A stretch of 64,000 bases of DNA from Qipengyuania pacifica (GTDB lineage Bacteria; Pseudomonadota; Alphaproteobacteria; Sphingomonadales; Sphingomonadaceae), in NCBI RefSeq assembly GCF_019857205.1, contig NZ_JAHWXO010000005.1:227800-291799 (forward strand), read 5' to 3'. Position numbers and translations under genes: made by a program. Below, one piece after another: positions 57,025 to 64,000 of this stretch; positions within the stretch are counted from its first letter, which is position 1, and every line of letters starts with the position of its first letter. The notes below the pieces were generated by a model. That model did not search any database. It was not told where the DNA came from and worked only from the letters and a program-made list of their open reading frames with translations.

Positions 57025-57288
57025 CTACGGATCGCTGTGCAGACTCGTCTGTTCGGCTTCAGGAAAGAGGGGCAGAGTTTCGTCGTCCAATCCCGCCTGC
57101 TTTGCCTGCCGGGTAATCTCATAAGGTTCGAGCGCCTTTACGATTCTTGCCGTGAGGGTTTCGACCGCTTCGCGCCGGTTGAATGCTCTCGTTGCTGAAA
57201 GCACGTCGCGGAGCGCGTACGTCTCGGCCGTACCTAGTGCAGCCCCGATCACATGGGTTAGTTCATCATCGCTTGGTCGAATCAACAT
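57025..57288 (-). CDS. small hypothetical protein
   Basis: An 87-residue ORF with start set at ATG 57288 (MLIRPSDDELTHVIG); a longer frame reaches 57393 but overlaps the divergent SRAP gene. It is mostly helical and charged, with no signal peptide and no recognised domain. It lies between the NTase-HEPN and SRAP genes, possibly antagonistic or unrelated island cargo. Confidence 0.5.
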   Translation of the reverse strand: MLIRPSDDELTHVIGAALGTAETYALRDVLSATRAFNRREAVETLTARIVKALEPYEITRQAKQAGLDDETLPLFPEAEQTSLHSDP

Positions 57289-57385
57289 TCTTGCAGGTAG
57301 AACATAACGCGAACTAAATGCCAATGTGAAACTTCCGCCCTGCAGCCGATTGACAGCAAAACATGCTCCCGGCAGGCGTCCCCAG

Positions 57386-57982
57386 ATGTGCAATCTCTAC
57401 CGAATGACGAAGGCGAACGACGAAGTTGCGCGCTGGTTCAATGCAGCCGATCATCTCGGCAACGCCAACTTTGGGACCGAAGTCTTTCCCGGATATCCCG
57501 GCGCTGTGATTGCAGATGGCAAGCTCTCGCAGATGACCTGGGGTTTCCCGTTGTCGCTCAAAAGCAAGCGCACCGGCGAGCCGCTCAAACCGAAGCCGGT
57601 TAACAACGCTCGCACCGATAAGCTCGACAGCTACATGTGGCGCTACAGCTTCGAGGAACGCCGCTGCCTCATTCCGTTGACGGCCTGGGCGGAGGCAGAA
57701 GGCACGCCGGGAAGCAAAACGCGGACCTGGCTAAGCCGTCCCGATAGCGAATTGTTTGCAGCGGCAGGGCTGTGGCGCAACAGCGACGAATGGGGTCTCG
57801 TCTATTCCATGGTGATGACCGACAGCGCAGGCGTTACAGCGGAATGTCATTCGCGTATGCCGGTACTGCTGGTGCAGGACGACTGGTCGAAATGGACCGA
57901 TGGTTCGACAAGAGAGGCGCGTAGTCTTTGCAAGCCATGGACCGGTGAACTTGCAATCGAGAGGACAGATCAGCGCTGGTAG
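57386..57982 (+). CDS. SRAP/YedK-like abasic-site protein
   Basis: SOS-response-associated peptidase (YedK/HMCES) of 198 residues that crosslinks to abasic sites in single-stranded DNA. The start at ATG 57386 leaves Cys2 (MCNLYRM), the catalytic residue after Met removal. Other family residues are seen: Asn in NNARTDKL, Glu in TAWAEAEG (usually FYEW) and His in ECHSRMPVLL. The replaced aromatic FYEW motif is unusual. Sits in the tRNA-adjacent region, a common place for phage-type DNA repair cargo. Confidence 0.85.
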   Translation: MCNLYRMTKANDEVARWFNAADHLGNANFGTEVFPGYPGAVIADGKLSQMTWGFPLSLKSKRTGEPLKPKPVNNARTDKLDSYMWRYSFEERRCLIPLTAWAEAEGTPGSKTRTWLSRPDSELFAAAGLWRNSDEWGLVYSMVMTDSAGVTAECHSRMPVLLVQDDWSKWTDGSTREARSLCKPWTGELAIERTDQRW

Positions 57983-58539
57983 AAGTGCATTCGGCCTGCA
58001 CTCACGCCGTTTCTGGTCCGCTGCAATCGCTGCGCTCGCCTCGCAACATCGGTGGGATGTAATTGCAACGACGCTGCATCGCGTGCCGTTCAGGTCAAGT
58101 GTCCGTGGGCGTTTGGGGTGGGTAGGAATTTAAGACTGCGAGATAAAAGCAGCGCCGTCGGTCGGGCTGCAGGTGGTTGGTTTTGCTGATCATTTGCCGA
58201 CTGCACCGAAGGTGCCCTGCTGGCGCTGCCCTCTGAAATCCTTTTGTTTTCAATACAGAGTGCGACGGCGCCTCTCATAATCGAGCAGCAATGCTGCAAA
58301 TGAGCTTCTGAGATGAGGTCCGCATTCGTCCTCGTAGACACGTTCGGATACACCTTGCGCACAGTTGCCTGAAGAGCGGCGCGCTAGCGTAGGAGGGGCG
58401 GTCCCGGCGTAGAAACGTCATGTGGCATGGCAGCACCCGATTGAGCGATACTCGGTGTCGATGGCGGGCCGGTCTGTTCCTCTCCATGATCCCCCAGGTC
58501 GGTCCGTCATCACCCGAATGAATGAAAGGACCGACCGGC
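57983..58539. other. 557-base region without supported gene
   Basis: Two overlapping minus-strand frames of 90 and 93 codons exist but have no recognisable domain or good ribosome site. It could hold decayed island DNA. No RNA gene or repeat was recognised. Confidence 0.4.
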
Positions 58540-58797
58540 ATGCCATCCGCAGGCACGACAGATCATCTTCGCGAGCAACGACAGCGCCAGACAATAGAAC
58601 CGATCGTGATGCGTGTCCCCGAGGCCTGCCGTTATCTCGGGATCGGGCGCAGTTCGCTCTATGTGCTCATCGGTGAAGGCGAGGTCGAGGTCATCAAGCT
58701 GGGCAGATCAACGCTGGTGCTGACTGCCAGTCTCCGATCATTGGTTGAGCGGAGGCGGAAACCAGAAGATGATCCGGCTGCACGTATGGAGCAATGA
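58540..58797 (+). CDS. AlpA-like HTH (excisionase-family) protein
   Basis: An 85-residue DNA-binding protein with start at ATG 58540 (MPSAGTTDHL); ATG 58522 is an alternative. The MRVPEACRYLGIGRSSLYVLI stretch is the winged HTH of the AlpA/excisionase type, often found with integrated elements. It is followed at 2 bases by a small ORF. No integrase is in the window. Confidence 0.7.
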   Translation: MPSAGTTDHLREQRQRQTIEPIVMRVPEACRYLGIGRSSLYVLIGEGEVEVIKLGRSTLVLTASLRSLVERRRKPEDDPAARMEQ

Positions 58798-58799
58798 CG

Positions 58800-58958
58800 A
58801 TGCATCCCGATCTCGTGAAAGCCATCGTGCTCGCTGCTATCACCAGGATGCCGAACCACTCCAAACGTCAGCTGGCTTCGTCTGTTCAGGAGCGACGCGA
58901 GAAAGCCGAAGATGCATTGGCAGCCTGCGTGGTCGTGGAACTGTCGCGGCGCTCCTAG
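58800..58958 (+). CDS. 52-residue ORF after alpA-like gene
   Basis: ATG 58800 follows the alpA-like stop by two bases. The product begins MHPDLVKAIVLAAITRMPNH and ends VVELSRRS. It is a basic, helical protein without a known domain, probably translated with the upstream gene. Confidence 0.5.
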   Translation: MHPDLVKAIVLAAITRMPNHSKRQLASSVQERREKAEDALAACVVVELSRRS

Positions 58959-59137
58959 TCCACGCGAGCCATGTCCGCTTCGCGCCCCAATTTCGGTCGT
59001 TCGGTCTCGCATTGGAGCTACCGGAAAGCGGTCGTTCCAAGTTTGTCGCTGATCGCGATAATGCTTTGAGCAAGTGGCCCGAGTCTAAGGCATCGGGCTT
59101 GATAACAGGATAGGCCTTTACCAAGCCACGAAAAAGC

Positions 59138-59476
59138 TCATCCTAATCTCGCAAAATTGGCCACTCCGGGTGCTGGCTGGCGCGAATGCCGGATGGGCCT
59201 AGCGGATATCCCGCCAAGTTTGCCCGCGGCATCGACAACCTTCGCAAGCCTGACATCATCAATCCGGTAATAGACGAGCTTGGCGTCCTTTCGGGTCTTC
59301 ACAAGGCCCGCGTTGCGCAGGACCGCCAACTGCTGCGATAGCGTCGGCTGACCGATCTCGGCCGCATCGTCGATCTCACCGACGTTCCGCTCCGTGCCCG
59401 TTAGAGCCTGCATGATGCGAAGACGCACGGGATGAGCGAGGGCCTTCAAGGCGTCGACAAGCTCTTCGTCGGTCAT
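59138..59476 (-). CDS. ArsR-family regulator without cysteine
   Basis: A 112-residue winged-HTH repressor (ALAHPVRLRIMQAL, then QPTLSQQLAVLRNAGLV, as in BigR/SqrR/YgaV). It overlaps the peroxiredoxin gene by 4 bases and is next to a divergent sulfide-oxidation operon, the usual context for BigR/SqrR. Those regulators sense persulfides with two cysteines; this protein has none. It also lacks metal-binding Cys motifs. The inducer is therefore unknown. The likely operator is at 60181-60193. Confidence 0.85.
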   Translation of the reverse strand: MTDEELVDALKALAHPVRLRIMQALTGTERNVGEIDDAAEIGQPTLSQQLAVLRNAGLVKTRKDAKLVYYRIDDVRLAKVVDAAGKLGGISARPIRHSRQPAPGVANFARLG

Positions 59477-60141
59477 TTGCGAGACCCTCGCTTCGTTTCC
59501 TTCATGAACCAGTCGGTCTGACCCTCGGCGGAGAAAACCGTATCCAGCGATGCGTCGGGCTGGGCCAGTAGCGCTTGCCCAGGTGCCCAGTTAGCGGGGG
59601 CGAGTACGGGTCCATCGTCGACCGCCTGAAGCGCATCTAGGGTCCGCAGCATTTCGGGTGTCGAGCGTCCAACGTTAGCGGGATAACAGGTCATCGCGCG
59701 GATGACGCCGTGCGGGTCGATGAAGAATGTCGTCCGCACCGTCGCACTATCGTTGTCGTTCGGTGCCACCATGCCGTAGGCGCGCCCGATCACGAGCGTC
59801 GGATCCTCCACGATCGGAAAGCGCACCTCGATGTCGTAGCGATCGCGAATTAGCCGCAACCAGGCGAAATGCGAGAACAGGCTATCGACAGAGAGCGCCA
59901 TAAGCGCACAGTCGCGCTGTTCGAACTCGCTGGCCGATTGGGTCAGTGCCACGAACTCGGTGGTGCACACGGGTGTGAAGTCGGCTGGATGCGAAAACAA
60001 GATCAGCCACCGCCCTCGGTAATCCGAAAGGCGAATATCTCCCGTTGTGCTGCGTGCGGAAAAGTCCGGGGCGACGTCGCCGATACGCAGTCCGGCGCAA
60101 GGCGCCTCTCGCTCGACATTCGCTTCGATCATCTGGGTCAT
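59473..60141 (-). CDS. peroxiredoxin (Prx6/1-Cys type)
   Basis: A 222-residue peroxiredoxin; start set at ATG 60141 (MTQMIEANVE) with GAAGG upstream, though the frame is open to 60180. The peroxidatic Cys is in HPADFTPVCTTEF. Length, absence of a conserved resolving Cys in the N-terminal domain and the long C-terminal part (GPVLAPANWAPG) fit the Prx6 group. It is coupled to the ArsR gene and diverges from the persulfide dioxygenase gene. It may remove peroxide formed by or alongside sulfide oxidation. Confidence 0.88.
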   Translation of the reverse strand: MTQMIEANVEREAPCAGLRIGDVAPDFSARSTTGDIRLSDYRGRWLILFSHPADFTPVCTTEFVALTQSASEFEQRDCALMALSVDSLFSHFAWLRLIRDRYDIEVRFPIVEDPTLVIGRAYGMVAPNDNDSATVRTTFFIDPHGVIRAMTCYPANVGRSTPEMLRTLDALQAVDDGPVLAPANWAPGQALLAQPDASLDTVFSAEGQTDWFMKETKRGSRK

Positions 60142-60157
60142 CGAGCCTTCATACCAC

Positions 60158-60193
60158 TTGACAGCCGAATAGCAACACATATAAACGGTTTAT
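60158..60193 (+). promoter_or_regulatory. sigma-70 promoter with overlapping operator
   Basis: A -35 of TTGACA (60158-60163), 16-base spacer and -10 of TATAAA (60180-60185) form a near-consensus promoter for the persulfide-dioxygenase operon. The palindrome ATAAAC-G-GTTTAT (60181-60193) covers the -10, where a bound ArsR repressor would block polymerase. Confidence 0.75.
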
Positions 60194-60215
60194 GTAAATG
60201 TATGGAGATCAAGTC

Positions 60216-61145
60216 ATGGCTGACGATCAAAAACTGGATAATGCCGCCTCCCAGATCGAGCGCGCACAAGCCGACAAGTGCCTCCGCCCTTCAATCGCGG
60301 GTTTTTTCGACGAGGCAACGAATACGGTCTCTTACGTGGTGCACGACCCAAAGACCGATGAGGCAGCTATAATCGACTCGGTCCTGGACTTTGAGGCGGC
60401 GTCCGGTCGGACCTCGAATGGCTCAGCCGATCGCATTATCGAGTATATCACTTCTAATAATTTGAAGGTGACTTGGCTGATTGAGACTCACGCGCATGCG
60501 GATCACATCTCAGCGGCCCCCTATCTGCAGGAGCGGCTTGGCGGTAAGTTAGCCATCGGACGCGATATCATCCGCGTGCAGGAGGTATTCGGCAAGCTCT
60601 TCAATGCAGGCACCGATTTCGAACGCGACGGATCGCAGTTCGATAAGCTGTTCGAGGACGGCGAGACTTTCAAGATCGGCGAGCTGGAAGGCATCGCATT
60701 GCACGTGCCGGGTCATACGCCGGCTGATATGGCTTTCATCATCGGCGATGCGGCATTCGTTGGCGACACGATCTTCATGCCCGATTTCGGCACCGCTCGC
60801 GCCGATTTCCCCGGTGGTGACGCAAGGCAACTGTTTCAGTCGATCCGCCGGCTGCTCTCGCTTCCGGACGAAACGCGCCTGTTCTTGTGCCACGACTACA
60901 AGGCGCCGGGGCGTGACGAATACGCGTGGGAAACCACCGTCAAGCAGCAGCGCGAAGAGAACGTGCATGTGAAGGATGGAGTGAGCGAAGCCGAATTCGT
61001 CGAGATGCGGACCGGCCGGGACAAGACGCTCGCAATGCCGAAGCTCATCATGCCCTCCGTGCAGGTTAACATCCGTGGTGGGCGCTTGCCCGACCCCGAA
61101 GATAACGGCGTCAGCTACATCAAGATTCCGGTGAATGCGGTATGA
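60216..61145 (+). CDS. persulfide dioxygenase-like MBL protein
   Basis: A 309-residue ETHE1/Blh-type MBL-fold protein with start at ATG 60216 (MADDQKLD) and GGAG upstream. The metal motif THAHADH is at 91-97, with VPGHTPADM and CHDYKAPGRDEY further on. Persulfide dioxygenases oxidise glutathione persulfide to sulfite. First gene of the operon; overlaps the YeeE/YedE gene by 4 bases (ATGA). Confidence 0.88.
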   Translation: MADDQKLDNAASQIERAQADKCLRPSIAGFFDEATNTVSYVVHDPKTDEAAIIDSVLDFEAASGRTSNGSADRIIEYITSNNLKVTWLIETHAHADHISAAPYLQERLGGKLAIGRDIIRVQEVFGKLFNAGTDFERDGSQFDKLFEDGETFKIGELEGIALHVPGHTPADMAFIIGDAAFVGDTIFMPDFGTARADFPGGDARQLFQSIRRLLSLPDETRLFLCHDYKAPGRDEYAWETTVKQQREENVHVKDGVSEAEFVEMRTGRDKTLAMPKLIMPSVQVNIRGGRLPDPEDNGVSYIKIPVNAV

Positions 61146-61588
61146 TGCTCCCGAGTTTTCCTGAAGCTGCGCCGCTTGCTGGCCTGGCGGGCGGCGTCCT
61201 GATCGGTCTGGCGGCCGCCGTTATGCTGCTAGGCCTTGGCCGGATCGCCGGCGTCTCCGGTCTTGCCGCGAAGGCAGTCGGGCTTGGCGGCAGCGGCATT
61301 GCCAGAAGCGGGGCATGGATGTTCGTGATCGGCCTGCCGCTAGGAGCGCTGATCGTAATGCTGGCATCGGGCGGGCTCGAGGCCAGCTTCGCCAGCCCCG
61401 TAACGCTTGCGATCGCCGGATTGGCTGTCGGTGTGGGCACGCGCCTGGGAAGTGGATGCACCAGCGGACATGGGGTTTGTGGTGTTAGCCGTCTGTCTGG
61501 CCGCTCGATCGTCGCAACGCTTACTTTCATGGCGACCGGCATTGCGACAGTCGCGATCATGAATGCGCTCGGGCTGGAGGTGTTGTAA
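61142..61588 (+). CDS. YeeE/YedE family protein, first half
   Basis: A 148-residue membrane protein with about 4 helices. The GSGCTSGHGVCG motif (near residue 104) contains the conserved Cys of the YeeE/YedE (TsuA-like) sulfur-compound permeases. It overlaps the second-half gene by 1 base. The pair probably forms one transporter of thiosulfate or another sulfur compound. Confidence 0.88.
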   Translation: MMLPSFPEAAPLAGLAGGVLIGLAAAVMLLGLGRIAGVSGLAAKAVGLGGSGIARSGAWMFVIGLPLGALIVMLASGGLEASFASPVTLAIAGLAVGVGTRLGSGCTSGHGVCGVSRLSGRSIVATLTFMATGIATVAIMNALGLEVL

Positions 61589-62004
61589 TGCGAACCGCTC
61601 TCACCTCGATCGTATCCGGCGTTCTTTTCGGCGCTGGGCTTGCCCTTGGCGGAATGACCGACCCTGCGCGGGTGCGCGGCTTTCTCGACATCTTCGGCGA
61701 TTGGGACCCAACCCTCGCCTTCGTGATGGGCGGAGCCGTCATCGTCATGGCCATCGCGTGGCGGATCGTCCCGCGCCTAGCCGAACCGATCTTCGCGGGC
61801 GAATTTCACCTGCCGACCAAATCCGATCTCACCCCCCGCCTTGTCGGCGGAGCAGCTCTGTTCGGTATCGGCTGGGGGATCGCGGGACTCTGTCCGGGAC
61901 CTGGCATAGCTGCTCTGGTCATCGAACCCGCTGCAGCCGCGATATTCGTCGTCTCCATGCTCGCCGGCATGGTTTTTGTCCGGCTTTTCGAAGGAGCATC
62001 ATGA
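61588..62004 (+). CDS. YeeE/YedE family protein, second half (DUF6691)
   Basis: A 138-residue membrane protein with about 4 helices and the conserved GLCPGPGIAAL motif. It complements the preceding half-size permease, from which it is separated by overlapping codons. It ends with a 4-base overlap with the TIGR01244 gene. Confidence 0.87.
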   Translation: MRTALTSIVSGVLFGAGLALGGMTDPARVRGFLDIFGDWDPTLAFVMGGAVIVMAIAWRIVPRLAEPIFAGEFHLPTKSDLTPRLVGGAALFGIGWGIAGLCPGPGIAALVIEPAAAAIFVVSMLAGMVFVRLFEGAS

Positions 62005-62417
62005 CGAAGCTTGCCAATGTGAGCGAAACCTTCGCCGTCTCTCCTCAACTTGAACCGAGCGACATGCGCGGGCTTGCCGACGCCGGATTTCGCACGGTGA
62101 TCTGCAACAGGCCGGATAGCGAAGAGCCGAGCCAGCCCACCGTCGCTGCGATACGGGAAGCTGCCGAAGCGGCTGGGTTGGCCTTTCATCATATCCCGGT
62201 TTCGGGAGGCGAGTTTCCGCCGGTTGCGATCAAGGCCTTCGCCAAGGTCCGCGAAGAAGCGGACGGCAAGGTGCTTGCCTTCTGCCGGACCGGCACGCGC
62301 TCCATTACGCTCGATGCTCTCGCCAACGTCGAGAATGAAACTGCCGACGCGCGCATCGAACGTGCGCAGTGCGTCGGCTACGATCTGTCGGGCTTGCGCG
62401 ACCGGCTTGGCGAATAA
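62001..62417 (+). CDS. TIGR01244 family sulfur transferase/phosphatase
   Basis: A 138-residue protein with CRTGTRS, a CX5R active-site loop as in protein-tyrosine phosphatases and in TIGR01244 (beta-lactamase-hydrolase N-terminal) proteins. In Blh-type enzymes of other bacteria this domain is fused to the persulfide dioxygenase domain; here it is separate but in the same operon. AAGGAG precedes the ATG at 62001. Confidence 0.85.
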   Translation: MTKLANVSETFAVSPQLEPSDMRGLADAGFRTVICNRPDSEEPSQPTVAAIREAAEAAGLAFHHIPVSGGEFPPVAIKAFAKVREEADGKVLAFCRTGTRSITLDALANVENETADARIERAQCVGYDLSGLRDRLGE

Positions 62418-62441
62418 CGAAAAGACATTGGAGAGTTTGTC

Positions 62442-63674
62442 ATGGCCCGAAGCCTGAAACACGAAGTAGTCATCATCGGCGGAGGTTCAGCAGGAATTGC
62501 GACTGCATCGTCCATGCTGAAGCGGCGCCCGTCACTCAATATCGCAATCGTCGAGCCTAGCGAAGATCACTATTATCAGCCCGGGTGGACGATGGTCGGT
62601 GGCGGTGTCTTCGAAGCGTCAACGACCAAGCGCACCACAGCGAGCGTAATGCCGAAACAGGCGACCTGGTTGAAAACGGCCGCCGCGTCTTTCCAGCCCG
62701 AAAACAATCAGGTCACGCTCAGCGACGGCACGACGATCACCTACGGTATTTTGATTGTCGCTCCGGGCATCCGGCTCGCCTGGGAGAAGATCGACGGGCT
62801 GGAAGAGACACTCGGCAAGAACGGCGTCACATCCAATTATCGCTACGATCTGGCACCCTACACCTGGGAGCTTGTGCGCAACCTGAAATCGGGGCGTGCG
62901 ATCTTCAGCCAACCGCAGATGCCTATCAAATGCGCAGGTGCACCGCAGAAGGCCATGTATCTGTCATGCGATGCTTGGATGGAGCGCGGCGTTCTCGGCA
63001 ACATCGATGTCGAATTCCGCAACGCTGGCGGCGTCCTTTTCGGTGTGAAGGAATACGTCCCGGCGCTGATGGAATATGTCGAAAAATACGGGATCGATTT
63101 GCAGCTCAACCAGACACTCGTTGCGGTCGAGGGCTCCGGCAAGCAAGCCGTTTTCAAAACCGAGGCCGGTGAAGAGACGGTCGAGTTCGACATGCTCCAT
63201 GCGGTTCCGCCGCAGGTAGCCCCGCAGTTCGTCGCCGACAGTCCTCTCGCGAATGCCGAAAGCGGCTTTGTCGACGTCGACAAGTTCACGCTACAGCATG
63301 TTCGCTATCCCAACGTGTTTGGTCTCGGCGATGCGGGATCTACGCCCAACGCCAAGACAATGGCGGCTGCGCGCAAACAGGCACCAATCGTCGCGGTCAA
63401 TGCGCTCACACAGCTCGATGCAAAGCAGGCTGTGGCCGATTACGATGGCTACGGCTCCTGCCCGCTGACAGTGGAACGCGGAAAGATTGTGCTCGCCGAA
63501 TTTGGTTATGATGGAAAACTTCTTCCGAGCTTCCCGAAGTGGGTAATCGACGGCACAAAGCCGCGGAAGCTCAGCTGGCTTCTGAAGTCAGAGGCGCTGC
63601 CGTGGATTTACTGGAACGGTATGCTGAAGGGCCATGAATGGATGGCCAAGCCGCACTTGAAGAAGGCTGCCTAA
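62442..63674 (+). CDS. sulfide:quinone oxidoreductase (type II-like)
   Basis: FAD-dependent oxidoreductase of 410 residues that oxidises sulfide and passes electrons to quinone. The FAD motif is [12 protein letters not shown] (11-22) and the second dinucleotide region is near 260-300 ([13 protein letters not shown]). Redox cysteines are likely C164 (PIKCAGAPQ) and C340 (GYGSCPLTV), with the C-terminal amphipathic region binding the membrane. The motif pattern resembles type II SQR, related to mitochondrial SQOR. SQR makes persulfide that the dioxygenase upstream consumes. Confidence 0.93.
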   Translation: MARSLKHEVVIIGGGSAGIATASSMLKRRPSLNIAIVEPSEDHYYQPGWTMVGGGVFEASTTKRTTASVMPKQATWLKTAAASFQPENNQVTLSDGTTITYGILIVAPGIRLAWEKIDGLEETLGKNGVTSNYRYDLAPYTWELVRNLKSGRAIFSQPQMPIKCAGAPQKAMYLSCDAWMERGVLGNIDVEFRNAGGVLFGVKEYVPALMEYVEKYGIDLQLNQTLVAVEGSGKQAVFKTEAGEETVEFDMLHAVPPQVAPQFVADSPLANAESGFVDVDKFTLQHVRYPNVFGLGDAGSTPNAKTMAAARKQAPIVAVNALTQLDAKQAVADYDGYGSCPLTVERGKIVLAEFGYDGKLLPSFPKWVIDGTKPRKLSWLLKSEALPWIYWNGMLKGHEWMAKPHLKKAA

Positions 63675-63676
63675 TC

Positions 63677-64000
63677 GTGAGCGACAGCAATCCAGGGCCG
63701 ATTGGCGAGCCGTCCGGTTTGCCTCGCAGGCAAAAGCCCGGGCTGTTGGCGCAATACCTCCCGATCCTCGAGTGGGGCCGGACCTACAACGGATCGGTCC
63801 TGACGAACGATCTCGTCGCGGCGATCATCGTAACAATTATGCTGATCCCGCAAAGCCTCGCTTATGCGCTGCTGGCGGGGTTGCCGCCGGTCGTGGGCCT
63901 TTACGCCTCGATCTTGCCGCTGGTCGCCTACGCGATCTTCGGCACCAGCCGGACGCTTGCGGTGGGGCCCGTGGCGGTTGTGTCGCTGATGACGGCGAGC
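63677..64000 (+). CDS. SulP family sulfate/anion transporter (3'-truncated)
   Basis: GTG at 63677, two bases after the SQR stop, starts a protein whose first 108 codons are visible before the window ends. The [22 protein letters not shown] and [16 protein letters not shown] motifs are diagnostic of SulP permeases. It probably exports sulfite or sulfate, the end products of the operon, or imports sulfate; the direction cannot be judged. Confidence 0.9.
   Translation, partial: MSDSNPGPIGEPSGLPRRQKPGLLAQYLPILEWGRTYNGSVLTNDLVAAIIVTIMLIPQSLAYALLAGLPPVVGLYASILPLVAYAIFGTSRTLAVGPVAVVSLMTAS

Overview
The window is about 64 kb of dense, high-GC chromosomal DNA from an alphaproteobacterium. Gene content and protein style point to Sphingomonadales, most likely the Erythrobacteraceae (Erythrobacter/Qipengyuania-like). 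Supporting points are the tmk-holB-metG-tatD cluster, separate glyQ/glyS, ppdK, the mreBCD-mrdA-rodA cluster, an MFS transporter of the Spinster type, a hydrolase-OsmC fusion and many 4-base ATGA gene overlaps. The genus call is inference; no rRNA is present.

Layout. 1-4833: one compact housekeeping operon (tmk, holB, metG, tatD, an MBL hydrolase and a two-helix micro-protein). 4958-11130: an accessory uptake module. It has a DctB/DctD-like two-component system on the minus strand, diverging from a small ORF, an alginate-export-type porin and an Nramp-fold transporter. 11206-16403: hydrolase-OsmC, then a MoxR ATPase and its VWA partner separated by a cytoplasmic MCP on the other strand. 16474-25555: small secreted protein, DUF817, two MFS transporters, NamZ-like and DOMON-like proteins, tyrS, PilZ, cysK and a dienelactone-hydrolase-like protein. 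25565-30019: diguanylate cyclase, acyl-CoA dehydrogenase with a MerR regulator, hisI. 30375-37751: comF, methyltransferase, ppdK, glyS, glyQ. 37890-47700: tandem TraB/GumN lipoproteins, rplY, pth, a tiny PEP-CTERM protein, a Tat-type SDR, ychF, a phosphodiesterase, DUF1206, a glutaredoxin-MauE fusion behind a CsoR-type operator, MaoC and a lipoprotein. 47700-55368: mutL and the rod-shape operon. 55573-55648: tRNA-Lys(CTT), followed by island-like genes (NTase-HEPN, SRAP, AlpA-like). 59138-64000: a sulfide/persulfide oxidation cluster (ArsR, peroxiredoxin, persulfide dioxygenase, two YeeE/YedE halves, a TIGR01244 protein, SQR and the start of SulP), cut off by the window end.

The strongest candidates for something undescribed are these. 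(1) The 4958-11130 module: its activator lacks the sigma-54 GAFTGA loop, a perfect inverted repeat lies over the -35 of a candidate sigma-70 promoter, and its Nramp-fold transporter has lost the metal-binding residues, so it probably carries something other than a divalent metal. (2) The sulfide operon, whose ArsR-family regulator has no cysteine at all and therefore cannot use the persulfide-sensing mechanism of BigR/SqrR. (3) A MerR-type operator shared between the acyl-CoA dehydrogenase regulator and the MoxR gene, plus a separate 30-bp repeat shared by two long intergenic regions.
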